Shown one piece after another: positions 15,078 through 23,062 of a stretch of DNA of 64,000 bases. Position numbers and translations under genes: made by a program. Numbering within the stretch: position 1 is the stretch's first letter; the number at the start of each line of letters is the position of its first letter. The stretch is from an uncultured Clostridia bacterium (GTDB lineage Bacteria > Bacillota > Clostridia > Christensenellales > Borkfalkiaceae). The notes below the pieces were generated by a model, which worked only from the letters and a program-made list of their open reading frames with translations, did no database searches and was not told the DNA's origin. The stretch is from contig CATLBN010000008.1 of the NCBI GenBank assembly GCA_949878885.1, forward strand, positions 1-64,000. Direction: 5' to 3'.

Positions 15078-15755
15078 ATGTTTAAATCAAAGTTAAAACC
15101 GGTTTTCGGTATAAAAAGCATAATTTTAATAGGCGTGTCGGTATTTCTTGTCGCGGCTGATTTGGTAACTAAGTATTTGGAAGAACGGTTTGCGTGGAAT
15201 GCCGTAATAATTCCTGGGTTTGCCGAAATAGAAAGCGGACACCGCAATCCCGGCTGTGCCTTCAGTTTTCTTGCCGATAATCCCAACGTAGGTCAGCCTA
15301 TTTTAATAACGCTTACTATTTTGCTGTTGTTTGTGCTTATTTTCGGATTTGTTTTTCTGCCTAAACGCGCTACTGTTTTAAGAACTTCGGTAAGTATAGT
15401 AATAGCAGGCGCAATAGGTAACTTGGTAGACAGAATATTTATTCCGTTTGCGGTGCGCGATTGGTTCGGACTATGGATGTTCGGAAATATGACTTATTGC
15501 AATCTTGCCGATTTTTGGATTGTAATAGGCGTTGCGCTCGCCGTTATAGATTTGCTTTTTTTAAACGATTGGGCTGTATTTCCGCTTACCAAAAATGCAA
15601 AGGAAGCGCAGGCGGCGCGTAAAGCGGAAGAAGAATTTAATAAAAGTAAGCCTAACGTTGCGGAAGAAGTTGAAAATTCTGCAGTTGAAGAAAGCAATTT
15701 AAATAATTTTACGGAAAATAACGATAACGTTTTGGATAAAGAAGAAAAACAGTGA
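15078..15755 (+). CDS. lspA: Lipoprotein signal peptidase with acidic C-terminal tail
   Basis: The 225-residue membrane aspartyl protease cleaves signal peptides of diacylated prolipoproteins. Four spans are visible. The two catalytic Asp motifs are present: GNLVDRI and NLADFWI. The first ATG is used and no ribosome binding site is present. Beyond the usual end (about residue 170) there is a 50-residue, mainly acidic, disordered tail (AARKAEEEFNKSKPNVAEE...) that standard LspA lacks. The last bases overlap the GTG start of rluD. Lipoprotein substrates in this window include the products at 1175, 22205 and 23063. Confidence 0.9.
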   Translation: MFKSKLKPVFGIKSIILIGVSVFLVAADLVTKYLEERFAWNAVIIPGFAEIESGHRNPGCAFSFLADNPNVGQPILITLTILLLFVLIFGFVFLPKRATVLRTSVSIVIAGAIGNLVDRIFIPFAVRDWFGLWMFGNMTYCNLADFWIVIGVALAVIDLLFLNDWAVFPLTKNAKEAQAARKAEEEFNKSKPNVAEEVENSAVEESNLNNFTENNDNVLDKEEKQ

Positions 15756-16666
15756 AGCATCAAGAATTTACCGCGCGGGATAGCTATTCCCGCGCAGACG
15801 TTTTTTTAAGCGAAAATATAACGGGATACACTCGTTCTGCTTTAAAAAAGCTTTTTGATAACGGTTGCGTTTCGTGTGTAGGAAAGCCTGTTAAGGCGTC
15901 GCAGGCTATTAACGTGGGGCAGGTTTTGGAAGTGAATTTTCCGGAAGCGGCTCCTTCTGCCGCAAAGCCCGAAAATATTCCGTTGGATATTATTTACGAA
16001 GACGGCGATTTGGCGGTTATAAACAAGCCTCAGGGTATGACGGTACACGCAGGCAACGGCAATTACCAAGGCACGCTTGTTAACGCGCTTTTATACAATT
16101 TAGACAGCCTCAGCGGTATAAACGGAGTAATCCGCCCGGGAATTGTGCACCGCATAGACAAAGATACTTCCGGTCTGTTGGTAGTTGCAAAAAACGACGC
16201 CGCGCATTTGAACTTATCAAAGCAGATAGAAGAAAAATCTTGCGCAAGAACGTACGTTGCGCTTTTGGAAGGGATATTAAAAGAAGACAGTGGCACTGTA
16301 ACAACTTATATCGGACGCGACCCTTCGGATAGAATAAAAATGGCGGTTGTACTGCCGGAAAAGGGTAAGCTTGCGGTAACGGATTTTACCGTATTAAAAC
16401 GATTTAAAGAAAATTTTACTCTCTGCCGCTTTGATTTGCATACGGGAAGAACGCACCAAATCCGCGTTCACGCAAAGTATTTAAAACATCCCGTAGTCGG
16501 CGACCCGTTATACGGTGTAAAAAAGCAGAAATTCAAGCTTTCGGGGCAGCTTCTTCACGCATATGAACTAAGCTTTACACATCCTAAAACGGGGGAGAGA
16601 ATGGTCTTTAATGCGCCTATGCCTAAATATTTTTCGGATATATTAAAAAAGCTTACCGAATTGTAA
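15752..16666 (+). CDS. rluD: RluA/RluD-family 23S rRNA pseudouridine synthase
   Basis: The 304-residue product has an N-terminal S4 RNA-binding domain (SRADVFLSENI...ALKKLFDNGCVSCVGKPV) and a catalytic domain with HRIDKDTSGLLVVAKN, containing the catalytic Asp, and HTGRTHQIRVH. It isomerises uridines in large-subunit rRNA. The GTG start overlaps the lspA stop by 4 bases (GTGA), and lspA-rluD is a standard Firmicutes pair. Which of the several RluD-like specificities it has cannot be read from sequence. Confidence 0.88.
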   Translation: MKHQEFTARDSYSRADVFLSENITGYTRSALKKLFDNGCVSCVGKPVKASQAINVGQVLEVNFPEAAPSAAKPENIPLDIIYEDGDLAVINKPQGMTVHAGNGNYQGTLVNALLYNLDSLSGINGVIRPGIVHRIDKDTSGLLVVAKNDAAHLNLSKQIEEKSCARTYVALLEGILKEDSGTVTTYIGRDPSDRIKMAVVLPEKGKLAVTDFTVLKRFKENFTLCRFDLHTGRTHQIRVHAKYLKHPVVGDPLYGVKKQKFKLSGQLLHAYELSFTHPKTGERMVFNAPMPKYFSDILKKLTEL

Positions 16667-16743
16667 AAATACTTTTAATTGCTTGCAAATTGTATTATGA
16701 GTTGCTATACTTAATACCGTAATAATTTAAAGGAGATTTTGTT

Positions 16744-17079
16744 ATGGCAAAGAAAAGAAAAACAACAACTACAACAACCCATTCCAATTCCAACTACGAA
16801 ATTATAAAATTCTGCGCGTTCTGGGGTTTGGTTATTGCGGCTGTAGCTTCGCTTTTATCTTTCGTGTTGGCGTTGCTTGCAAAGTGCGGCGTTCATATCG
16901 ATTGGGCTGGCAGAGTGGTAGGCGTTTGCAATACAATATCGCAAATAGCGCTTTTGGTTACCGTTATTTTGGGAGCTTACAGATACGTTCAAGGTAAAAG
17001 CACCGTGTACAAAGCTTTTTTCTGGGTTGGTGTAATCCTTTTGGTTTTAGGACTTATCGGCATCAATCTTGCTATATAA
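16744..17079 (+). CDS. Small three-span membrane protein
   Basis: The 111-residue product has a basic, Thr-rich N-terminus (AKKRKTTTTTTHSNS), then three hydrophobic spans (about 22-45, 57-75, 87-108) separated by short loops. AAGGAG precedes the ATG with normal spacing and a terminator follows, so it is a real monocistronic gene. No family is recognised. Confidence 0.6.
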   Translation: MAKKRKTTTTTTHSNSNYEIIKFCAFWGLVIAAVASLLSFVLALLAKCGVHIDWAGRVVGVCNTISQIALLVTVILGAYRYVQGKSTVYKAFFWVGVILLVLGLIGINLAI

Positions 17080-17090
17080 AAATAATTTTT

Positions 17091-17123
17091 GCCCGCGCGG
17101 ATTTTACCGTGCGGGCTTTTTTT
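17091..17123 (+). terminator. Rho-independent terminator
   Basis: GCCCGCGCGG (17091-17100) pairs with CCGTGCGGGC (17107-17116), then TTTTTTT. Confidence 0.85.
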
Positions 17124-17124
17124 C

Positions 17125-17153
17125 TTTACAATTTTTTAAAAGTCGGATATAAT
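17125..17153 (+). promoter_or_regulatory. der promoter (leaderless start)
   Basis: TTTACA (17125-17130), 17-base spacer, TATAAT (17148-17153). Predicted +1 is 17160, one base before the ATG. No Shine-Dalgarno. Confidence 0.6.
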
Positions 17154-17160
17154 AAAACAT

Positions 17161-18471
17161 ATGATACGTCCGTTAATAGCAATAGTCGGCAGGCCGAACG
17201 TCGGCAAAAGTACTTTTTTCAACAAAGTTGTCGGCAAAAAAATTTCAATAACAGAAGATAAACCCGGGGTTACGCGCGACAGGCTTTATGCCGACGGCGA
17301 GTGGCGCGGCAAAGCGTTTACCGTAGTTGATACGGGCGGTATAGAATTGCGTTCGGAAGATACAATGTGGCGTGAAATCAAACGCCAAGCCGAAGTGGCG
17401 GTAGATACTGCTCAGGTAATAATTTTAATGGTTGACGGCAGAGAAGGTTTAACTTCTTCCGACTACGACGTTGCAGATATGCTGCGCCGCAGTAAAAAAC
17501 CCGTAATTTTGGTTGTTAATAAAATAGATAACTATTCCGAAGATAAAATTTTTGAATTTTATTCTTTGGGTTTGGGCGAACCGTTTGCCGTTTCCGCCGA
17601 GCACGGTACGGGGGTAGGCGACGTTTTGGACGAAGCCGTAAGTTGGTTTGAAAAGGGCTCGCTTGAAGATGACGAAAGCGTTAAAATTGCCGTTGTAGGT
17701 AAACCGAACGCAGGCAAAAGCAGTCTTGTCAATAAACTTTTGGGTTTTGAACGTTCAATAGTTACCGATATTGCGGGAACCACGCGCGACGCAATAGATA
17801 CTAAATTTACGTACGATAACAGGGAATACACTATTATAGATACTGCAGGTATCCGCAGGAAAAGCAAGGTTGAAGACGATATCGAATATTATTCTGTAAT
17901 GCGTGCATTCGACGCTGTGCGCCGCGCCGACGTGTGTGTGCTTGTAATAGATGCTACCGTGGGTTTAACCGAGCAGGACACCAAAATTATAGGATATGTT
18001 CACGAACAGGGCAAGCCGTCTATAGTTGTAATGAACAAGTGGGATTTAATAGAAAAGGATACAAATACCATAAACAAGTTCGAAGCAAAAATAAGAGAAG
18101 ATTTAAAGTTTATGGATTATTTTAAATCGGTTTACGTTTCTGCTAAAACGGGTCAGCGCACAGAAAAAATTATGAATATTATAGACGAAGTTTACGCGCA
18201 CGCTCATTTAAAAATTGCCACGGGAACATTAAACGATTTAATTTCCGATACTGTACGCGCAAACGAGCCGCCTTCTTATAACGGAAGAAGATTAAAAGTT
18301 TACTATTCTTCTCAGGTCGGGGTAGCTCCGCCTACGTTTGTTTTAAAAGTTAATTCGTGCGATTTAATGCACTTTTCATACGAAAGATTTTTAGAAAACG
18401 TAATAAGAAAAAATTTCGATTTTTCCGGTACGCCCATTAAAATTCTTGTGCGTGAAAATTCCGAAACCTAA
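17161..18471 (+). CDS. der: Ribosome-assembly GTPase Der (EngA)
   Basis: The 436-residue protein has two tandem GTPase domains and a C-terminal KH-like domain, and acts in 50S subunit maturation. The first P-loop is GRPNVGKST (residues 10-18) with DTGGIE and NKID; the second is GKPNAGKSS from residue 180 with DTAGIRRKSK and NKWD. The C-terminal KH domain ends with the usual FSGTPIKILVR. Length is standard. plsY follows 12 bases downstream, a common Firmicutes pairing. The promoter predicts a leaderless transcript. Confidence 0.95.
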   Translation: MIRPLIAIVGRPNVGKSTFFNKVVGKKISITEDKPGVTRDRLYADGEWRGKAFTVVDTGGIELRSEDTMWREIKRQAEVAVDTAQVIILMVDGREGLTSSDYDVADMLRRSKKPVILVVNKIDNYSEDKIFEFYSLGLGEPFAVSAEHGTGVGDVLDEAVSWFEKGSLEDDESVKIAVVGKPNAGKSSLVNKLLGFERSIVTDIAGTTRDAIDTKFTYDNREYTIIDTAGIRRKSKVEDDIEYYSVMRAFDAVRRADVCVLVIDATVGLTEQDTKIIGYVHEQGKPSIVVMNKWDLIEKDTNTINKFEAKIREDLKFMDYFKSVYVSAKTGQRTEKIMNIIDEVYAHAHLKIATGTLNDLISDTVRANEPPSYNGRRLKVYYSSQVGVAPPTFVLKVNSCDLMHFSYERFLENVIRKNFDFSGTPIKILVRENSET

Positions 18472-18483
18472 AAGAGATATATT

Positions 18484-19212
18484 ATGAAAGAAATAGCGTT
18501 TTCTCAATGTTGGTATTGGTTTTTGCTTGCCGCTGCGGTATGTTATCTTGTCGGTTGTTTTAATTTTGCCGTTTTAATTTCTAAGTTCAAAAAAAAGGAC
18601 ATTCGCAGCATAGGCAGCGGTAATCCCGGCACAATGAATATGACGCGCACTTTCGGTCTTAAAGTGGGCGGTTTGAATTTTCTCTGCGACGTTTTAAAAG
18701 GCGGATTGCCTGCTCTCGTCGGCTGGCTTATTTTCAAAAATTATTATTTTGCAGGAACCAACGTTTTTGTTTCCGATTTTTCGCGTTATTTTTTCGGCGT
18801 GTTTGCAATTTTGGGGCACGTTTTTCCTATAACTATGAAGTTCCGCGGCGGTAAGGGCATTGCCTCTACAATGGGGCTGTTCGTATTTGCTTTGCCTTGC
18901 GAAGAATGGTGGTATTTTTTTGTTGCCGTTGCAGTGCTTATTTTTGTGCTTTTGTATATTGCCGTTACGGAATGGGGCAGTATGGGGTCGCTTATCGGAG
19001 TATCGGGTTTAACCGTAATTCAGGCGGTTATATTTGTTATAAGATATCAAACGCAGCTTTCGGAATTTAATCCGTGGGTTATTTCAACGCTTATGATATT
19101 GCTTGTTATAAATCTTTTAACTTGGCTTAGACATAGCGTTAATATATATAAATTGGTAGCGGGAGAAGAACATCATACCGCAGTGCGTAAACATAAAAAC
19201 AAATCAAAATAA
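18484..19212 (+). CDS. plsY: Glycerol-3-phosphate acyltransferase PlsY
   Basis: The 242-residue membrane enzyme transfers acyl from acyl-phosphate to glycerol-3-phosphate, the first step of phospholipid synthesis. The family motifs are present: GSGNPGTMN from residue 44, GHVFPITMKFRGGKG (RGGKG at residues 121-125), and a late short conserved loop. Multiple membrane spans cover most of the protein. It is slightly longer than usual (about 200-215) because of a periplasmic-type loop near residue 85 and a longer C-terminus. AAAGAG lies before the ATG. Confidence 0.92.
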   Translation: MKEIAFSQCWYWFLLAAAVCYLVGCFNFAVLISKFKKKDIRSIGSGNPGTMNMTRTFGLKVGGLNFLCDVLKGGLPALVGWLIFKNYYFAGTNVFVSDFSRYFFGVFAILGHVFPITMKFRGGKGIASTMGLFVFALPCEEWWYFFVAVAVLIFVLLYIAVTEWGSMGSLIGVSGLTVIQAVIFVIRYQTQLSEFNPWVISTLMILLVINLLTWLRHSVNIYKLVAGEEHHTAVRKHKNKSK

Positions 19213-19268
19213 AACTGCGTTTAGCGTTGGTTTGTATTTGGAAAGTAAAATTAAATTTTAAATATAAA

Positions 19269-19300
19269 AAAACGGGCGGAATTTTATTCCGCCCGTTTAA
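19269..19300. terminator. Bidirectional terminator between plsY and the PH-domain gene
   Basis: AAACGGGCGGAAT (19270-19282) pairs with ATTCCGCCCGTTT (19286-19298), flanked by an A-run on the left and T on the right, so it serves both converging genes. Confidence 0.8.
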
Positions 19301-19304
19301 ATTG

Positions 19305-19790
19305 TTACTTGTTTTTGTCTTCGTCTTTTTTATCGTTCTCTTTTGATTTAATGGAAAATTCGATTTTGGGATTTACTTTCAAAAGCGCGTCTGTAAAATC
19401 TTCGTACCATTCCGGTTTTACAACAATTACCATAAAAGTGTTGCTGTCAAAATACAAACTCAGCTTGTTTGTTGCGCGGTCTAAAACTATAGTTTCTATT
19501 TTTTTTATGTCGTACTTCGTTTTAATAATTCCGAAACTTGTTTTCAGTTTTTCTCCGTCTATCGAATAATAGGAAGAAATAAGTAAGCTCAATAAAATAA
19601 CGAACAGCAGAACGCATACAAAATACATTAGCGTGTATTGTAAAATAGGATAAACGGGGTTAGCGGCTGTTTTAATTCCGTCTGCAATAACAAAGTATGT
19701 GTTAACGCCGAACGCCACGGCGGAAAGCGCTAAACCTATATATATAAAAGCCAAGGTAAGCTTGGTAAATTTAAATTTAAAAAATTTCAT
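19305..19790 (-). CDS. PH-domain membrane protein
   Basis: The 161-residue product has two N-terminal spans (about 14-35 and 47-71) followed by a compact beta-rich domain: YYSIDGEKLKTSFGIIKTKYDIKKIETIV. That pattern is typical of bacterial PH-like domains (bPH_2/DUF1200 type). A charged lysine/aspartate tail ends it. These proteins are envelope-associated, mostly of unknown role. On its own strand TTGATT-17-TATAAT ends 6 bases before the ATG, so the mRNA should be leaderless. Confidence 0.6.
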   Translation of the reverse strand: MKFFKFKFTKLTLAFIYIGLALSAVAFGVNTYFVIADGIKTAANPVYPILQYTLMYFVCVLLFVILLSLLISSYYSIDGEKLKTSFGIIKTKYDIKKIETIVLDRATNKLSLYFDSNTFMVIVVKPEWYEDFTDALLKVNPKIEFSIKSKENDKKDEDKNK

Positions 19791-19796
19791 AACCGT

Positions 19797-19825
19797 ATTA
19801 TAATGCCGTCAATGAAAAAAATCAA
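19797..19825 (-). promoter_or_regulatory. Promoter of the PH-domain gene (leaderless start)
   Basis: On the minus strand TTGATT (19825-19820), 17-base spacer, TATAAT (19802-19797), then six bases and the ATG at 19790. Predicted +1 is the A of the start codon. Confidence 0.6.
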
Positions 19826-19925
19826 CAAAATATTGCCAAAATCCGATTTATCCGCTAAATTATTGAAAAAAAACGTTTATTATAGTAAAATAATTTAAAA
19901 GTATGTAAAAAGGCAGGGTAAACGA

Positions 19926-22142
19926 ATGATTAAACTGATAAGAGGCGGAGTGTATTATACCGAGGGCGCGCTTGTTAAAGAAAGCGTAGCGTTTATGGTA
20001 GAAAGCAAAAAGCAGGCGGCAATAAAGGGTACGCTTTCTTACGGAATTTTAAATGCGCACAACAAAGGCGGAGATGAAAATCTCAAAATAAAATTCGATT
20101 CGCTCGTTTCGCACGATATTACTTACGTGGGGATTATTCAAACTGCAAAAGCCTGCGGAATAAAAGAATTTCCCGTGCCGTACACGCTTACAAACTGCCA
20201 CAATTCGCTTTGCGCCGTAGGCGGTACCGTCAACGGCGACGACCATACTTTCGGGCTTTCCGCCGCAAAAAAATACGGCGCGGATTTTGTGCCGGCAAAT
20301 CTTGCCGTAATACATCAGTATATGCGCGAAGCCGCGGCTAAAAGCGGACAAATGGTTTTAGGTTCCGACAGTCACACCCGTTACGGAGCGCTGGGCGCTA
20401 TGGCCATAGGCGAGGGCGGCGGCGAACTTGTTAAGCAGCTTTTAAACAGAACTTACGATATTTCAAAACCGCAGATTATCGCGGTTTATTTAAAGGGCAA
20501 ACCAAAAAAAGGCGTAGGTCCGCACGATATTGCGTTGGAGCTTATTGCCGCAACCTTTAAAAAAGGCTTTTTAAAAAACAAGATTTTGGAATTTGTAGGT
20601 CCCGGCATTAAAAATTTAAGTATGGATTACCGCTGCGGTATAGACGTTATGACTACGGAAACGGGATGTTTAAGCAGCGTTTGGGAAACGGACGATATTA
20701 CGCGCGAATTTTATAAAATTCATCAAAGAGAAGCCGATTTTAAAGAAATGCATCCGGCAGAGCCTGCGTATTACGACGGCGCGGCAGTAATAGATTTATC
20801 GCGCGTGGAGCCTATGATTGCTTTGCCGTTTCATCCTTCCAATGCTTTTACCGTTAAAGAATTTTTACAAAACGCTAACGATATTTTGGGAGAAGTTGAA
20901 AGCATAGCCAAAGGTATAGGCTGCAGTTTGGATTTAAAAAGCAAAATCAAAGACGGAAAAGTTTACGTAAACCAAGGGGTTATTGCAGGCTGTGCCGGCG
21001 GAAATTACGAAAATATTTCCGAAGCGGCGGAAATTCTGCAAAGCGGCAGGATAGGAGCCGACGGTTTCGAACTGAATATTTATCCTCAAAGTCAGCCCGT
21101 ATTTTCCGCTTTGTGTAAAAGCGGAACTGTTTCGTCGCTTGTAAGCGCCGGCGCAATCATAAAGCCTGCCTTCTGCGGTCCGTGCTTCGGTGCTGGGGAT
21201 ACTCCGCAGAACAACGGTCTTTCAATACGGCATACAACGCGTAATTTTGAAAACAGAGAAGGCAGCAAACCTACGGAAGGTCAGATAGCGGCGGTTGCGC
21301 TTATGGACGCGCGTTCTATTGCTGCGACTGCTGCAAACGGAGGGGTGATTACGCCTGCGACCGAAGCGGAGTATTCGCGTAAAATTAAAAAATATTATTT
21401 TGACAGCTCAATATATGAAAACAGGGTTTATCGCGGCGCAGGCAAACCCGATAAAACGGCGCAGCTTATATACGGACCCAATATTTCCGATTGGCTTGAA
21501 CAATTTCCTCTTGCCGAAAATATTTTAATGAAGGCGGCATCGGTGCTTTGCGACCCCGTTACAACTACCGACGAGTTAATTCCTTCCGGAGAAACTTCTG
21601 CATACCGTTCCAACCCTGCGCGCCTTGCCGAGTTTACGCTTTCAAGAAAAGACCCCGAATACGTAGGCAGAGCCAAAGCGGTTAAAACAGCCGAAGACTT
21701 CAGGCGCAGAGAAGGTAATCTTCCCGAAGACGTTTTAAAAGACGTAGGTGTTAATATTAAAGAAAATACGGCATACGGAAGTTTTATCGCCGCAAATATG
21801 CCTGGGGACGGTTCTGCGCGCGAGCAAGCCGCTTCTTGCCAAAGAATGCTTGGCGGCGTTGCCAATGTGGCTTTGGAATATGCAACAAAGCGCTATCGCT
21901 CAAACCTAATAAATTGGGGTATATTGCCGCTTAAATGCCGCAAATTAGATTTTAATGCAGGCGATTATATTTATATAGAAAACATACGCGAGTTAATAAA
22001 GGAAAACGTTTTGTCTATTCCTGCAAAGCATATTTCTTGCGGTAAAGTTAAAAATATAATGCTTGACATTGACGAAATGACGGAAGAAGAAAGACAGATT
22101 ATTTTAAAAGGCTGTTTAATAAATTATTATAAAAACAATTAA
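19926..22142 (+). CDS. Aconitase-superfamily hydratase (YbhJ-like)
   Basis: The 738-residue product has the aconitase fold: an iron-sulfur part, then a swivelling C-terminal domain with GDGSAREQAA (aconitases: G-SSRE). All three cluster cysteines are present: Cys 356 (VIAGC) and Cys 417/Cys 420 (FCGPC). The usual DSHT reads GSDSHTRYGALG, and the canonical SCTNS is replaced by AGCAGGN, so it differs from true citrate aconitase and from isopropylmalate isomerase. It resembles the E. coli YbhJ type of putative hydratase. Substrate unknown; no TCA or leucine gene is nearby. Start ATG with AGGCAGGG upstream. Confidence 0.75.
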   Translation: MIKLIRGGVYYTEGALVKESVAFMVESKKQAAIKGTLSYGILNAHNKGGDENLKIKFDSLVSHDITYVGIIQTAKACGIKEFPVPYTLTNCHNSLCAVGGTVNGDDHTFGLSAAKKYGADFVPANLAVIHQYMREAAAKSGQMVLGSDSHTRYGALGAMAIGEGGGELVKQLLNRTYDISKPQIIAVYLKGKPKKGVGPHDIALELIAATFKKGFLKNKILEFVGPGIKNLSMDYRCGIDVMTTETGCLSSVWETDDITREFYKIHQREADFKEMHPAEPAYYDGAAVIDLSRVEPMIALPFHPSNAFTVKEFLQNANDILGEVESIAKGIGCSLDLKSKIKDGKVYVNQGVIAGCAGGNYENISEAAEILQSGRIGADGFELNIYPQSQPVFSALCKSGTVSSLVSAGAIIKPAFCGPCFGAGDTPQNNGLSIRHTTRNFENREGSKPTEGQIAAVALMDARSIAATAANGGVITPATEAEYSRKIKKYYFDSSIYENRVYRGAGKPDKTAQLIYGPNISDWLEQFPLAENILMKAASVLCDPVTTTDELIPSGETSAYRSNPARLAEFTLSRKDPEYVGRAKAVKTAEDFRRREGNLPEDVLKDVGVNIKENTAYGSFIAANMPGDGSAREQAASCQRMLGGVANVALEYATKRYRSNLINWGILPLKCRKLDFNAGDYIYIENIRELIKENVLSIPAKHISCGKVKNIMLDIDEMTEEERQIILKGCLINYYKNN

Positions 22143-22147
22143 TTAAT

Positions 22148-22179
22148 GCGAAAGCGCCGCATATATGCGGCGCTTTCGC
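22148..22179. repeat. Perfect 32-bp palindrome after the hydratase
   Basis: GCGAAAGCGCCGCATA (22148-22163) is followed directly by its reverse complement. No T-tract follows on either strand, so it is a stable hairpin (ATAT loop) that may protect or end transcripts from both converging genes rather than a classical terminator. Confidence 0.6.
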
Positions 22180-22204
22180 GTATTACAAAACGTATTTGTT
22201 TAAA

Positions 22205-22576
22205 TTAAGATGCCGGGTTTTCGCTTCCGTCGTCAGGTAGCGGCTGCGGCTGTGCGTCGGGTTCCAAATTAACGTTGAACCAAATGTTTACTCCGAATTG
22301 ACCGTCTTTGAGTTTTAATAATTCAAACAACGCGCCGTTTTCTGTACAGCCGTTATCACTGCCGCACGGAGTTTTGCGTTTATTTCTGCGGTGTTTATGC
22401 GGCGAAATTTTGCAACCACCGTCATCGCAGTTTCCGTCCTCGTCTTCGCTGTTTTCGATGTTAACGTTTTCTTGTGCGTTAGTGCTTTTTGCTACAGGTT
22501 TATCGGCTGCGCATCCTACCAAACAAGAAATACTTAAAACAAGTATAAATCCGACCAACAAAATTAACTTTTTCAT
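22205..22576 (-). CDS. Cys- and Asp-rich lipoprotein
   Basis: The product is 123 residues if started at the ATG at 22574-22576, giving MKKLILLVGFILVLSIS and a lipobox with Cys 22 (L-V-G-C). An upstream ATG (22610-22612) in the same frame would lengthen the signal peptide by 12. Neither has a clear ribosome binding site. The mature part has four cysteines in two C-x4-C pairs (NCDDGGC and PCGSDNGC) around a His/Arg/Lys-rich stretch (SPHKHRRNKRK), then an acidic Pro-rich end. This could be a metal-binding or disulfide-linked surface protein; no family is recognised. Confidence 0.5.
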   Translation of the reverse strand: MKKLILLVGFILVLSISCLVGCAADKPVAKSTNAQENVNIENSEDEDGNCDDGGCKISPHKHRRNKRKTPCGSDNGCTENGALFELLKLKDGQFGVNIWFNVNLEPDAQPQPLPDDGSENPAS

Positions 22577-22616
22577 AAAAAAAGTATGCGGAAAAGTTTT
22601 TTTGTTATTCATATAC

Positions 22617-22645
22617 TTGAAAATTTTTTCCAAAAGTGTTAAAAT
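22617..22645 (+). promoter_or_regulatory. Promoter for the hydrogenase-regulator / ABC operon
   Basis: TTGAAA (22617-22622), 17-base spacer, TAAAAT (22640-22645). Predicted start near 22652, giving a leader of about 110 nt with hairpins at 22699-22718 (ACGCCG/CGGCGT) and 22737-22759. Confidence 0.55.
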
Positions 22646-22736
22646 TTAATTACCTAAACTCAAAGATTATTTCTGAGGGCAAAGGACTGAATACTCTAAC
22701 GCCGTTTTTCTGCGGCGTGTTTTGCGTGTTTATCCC

Positions 22737-22763
22737 AATCCCTCTTTTAAGGAGGGATTTTTT
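22737..22763 (+). promoter_or_regulatory. Hairpin burying the ribosome binding site, also terminator-like
   Basis: AATCCCTC (22737-22744) pairs perfectly with GAGGGATT (22752-22759), loop TTTTAAG, followed by TTTT and then the ATG at 22764. The Shine-Dalgarno AAGGAGG (22749-22755) lies in the loop and 3' arm. The same structure could stop transcription or block translation of the next gene. Confidence 0.6.
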
Positions 22764-23012
22764 ATGTCCGAAAACAGGCTTGCGGTTATTAGTATAATAG
22801 TTGAAAACAGAGAGCAAAGTCCTAAAATCAACGCATTATTATCTGAGTACGGAATTTATATTGCAGGGAGAATGGGGGTGCCGTATAAGGACAAGGGCGT
22901 TTCGGTCATCTGCGTAATTATAGATGCTCCGCAAGAGGTAATAAATACGCTTACCGGGAAAATAGGTATGCTTAACGGCGTAACGGCAAAAACGCTTATG
23001 TCTAAAAAATAA
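22764..23012 (+). CDS. Iron-only hydrogenase system regulator, TM1266 family
   Basis: The 82-residue ferredoxin-like (ACT/NikR-C-like) protein reads RLAVISIIVENREQSPKINALL, then EYGIYIAGRMGVPYKDKGVSVICVI and a C-terminal helix-strand with NTLTGKIGMLNGV. This is the TM1266 family, usually found beside [FeFe]-hydrogenase maturation genes hydEFG. Here there are none; instead it heads an operon with an ABC importer. Start at the ATG at 22764 with AAGGAGG; an upstream frame extension to 22722 is not needed. Confidence 0.75.
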   Translation: MSENRLAVISIIVENREQSPKINALLSEYGIYIAGRMGVPYKDKGVSVICVIIDAPQEVINTLTGKIGMLNGVTAKTLMSKK

Positions 23013-23062
23013 TATAAATTTTTGTTTAGCGTCAATAATTGTAAGATATAAAAGGAGTTGAT

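Noticed and set aside
22652..22763. TPP riboswitch upstream of the ABC importer operon
   Set aside because: The importer could carry thiamine precursors and the leader contains CTGAGG, but the conserved CUGAGA plus GAACCUGAUC parts of the TPP aptamer are not present.
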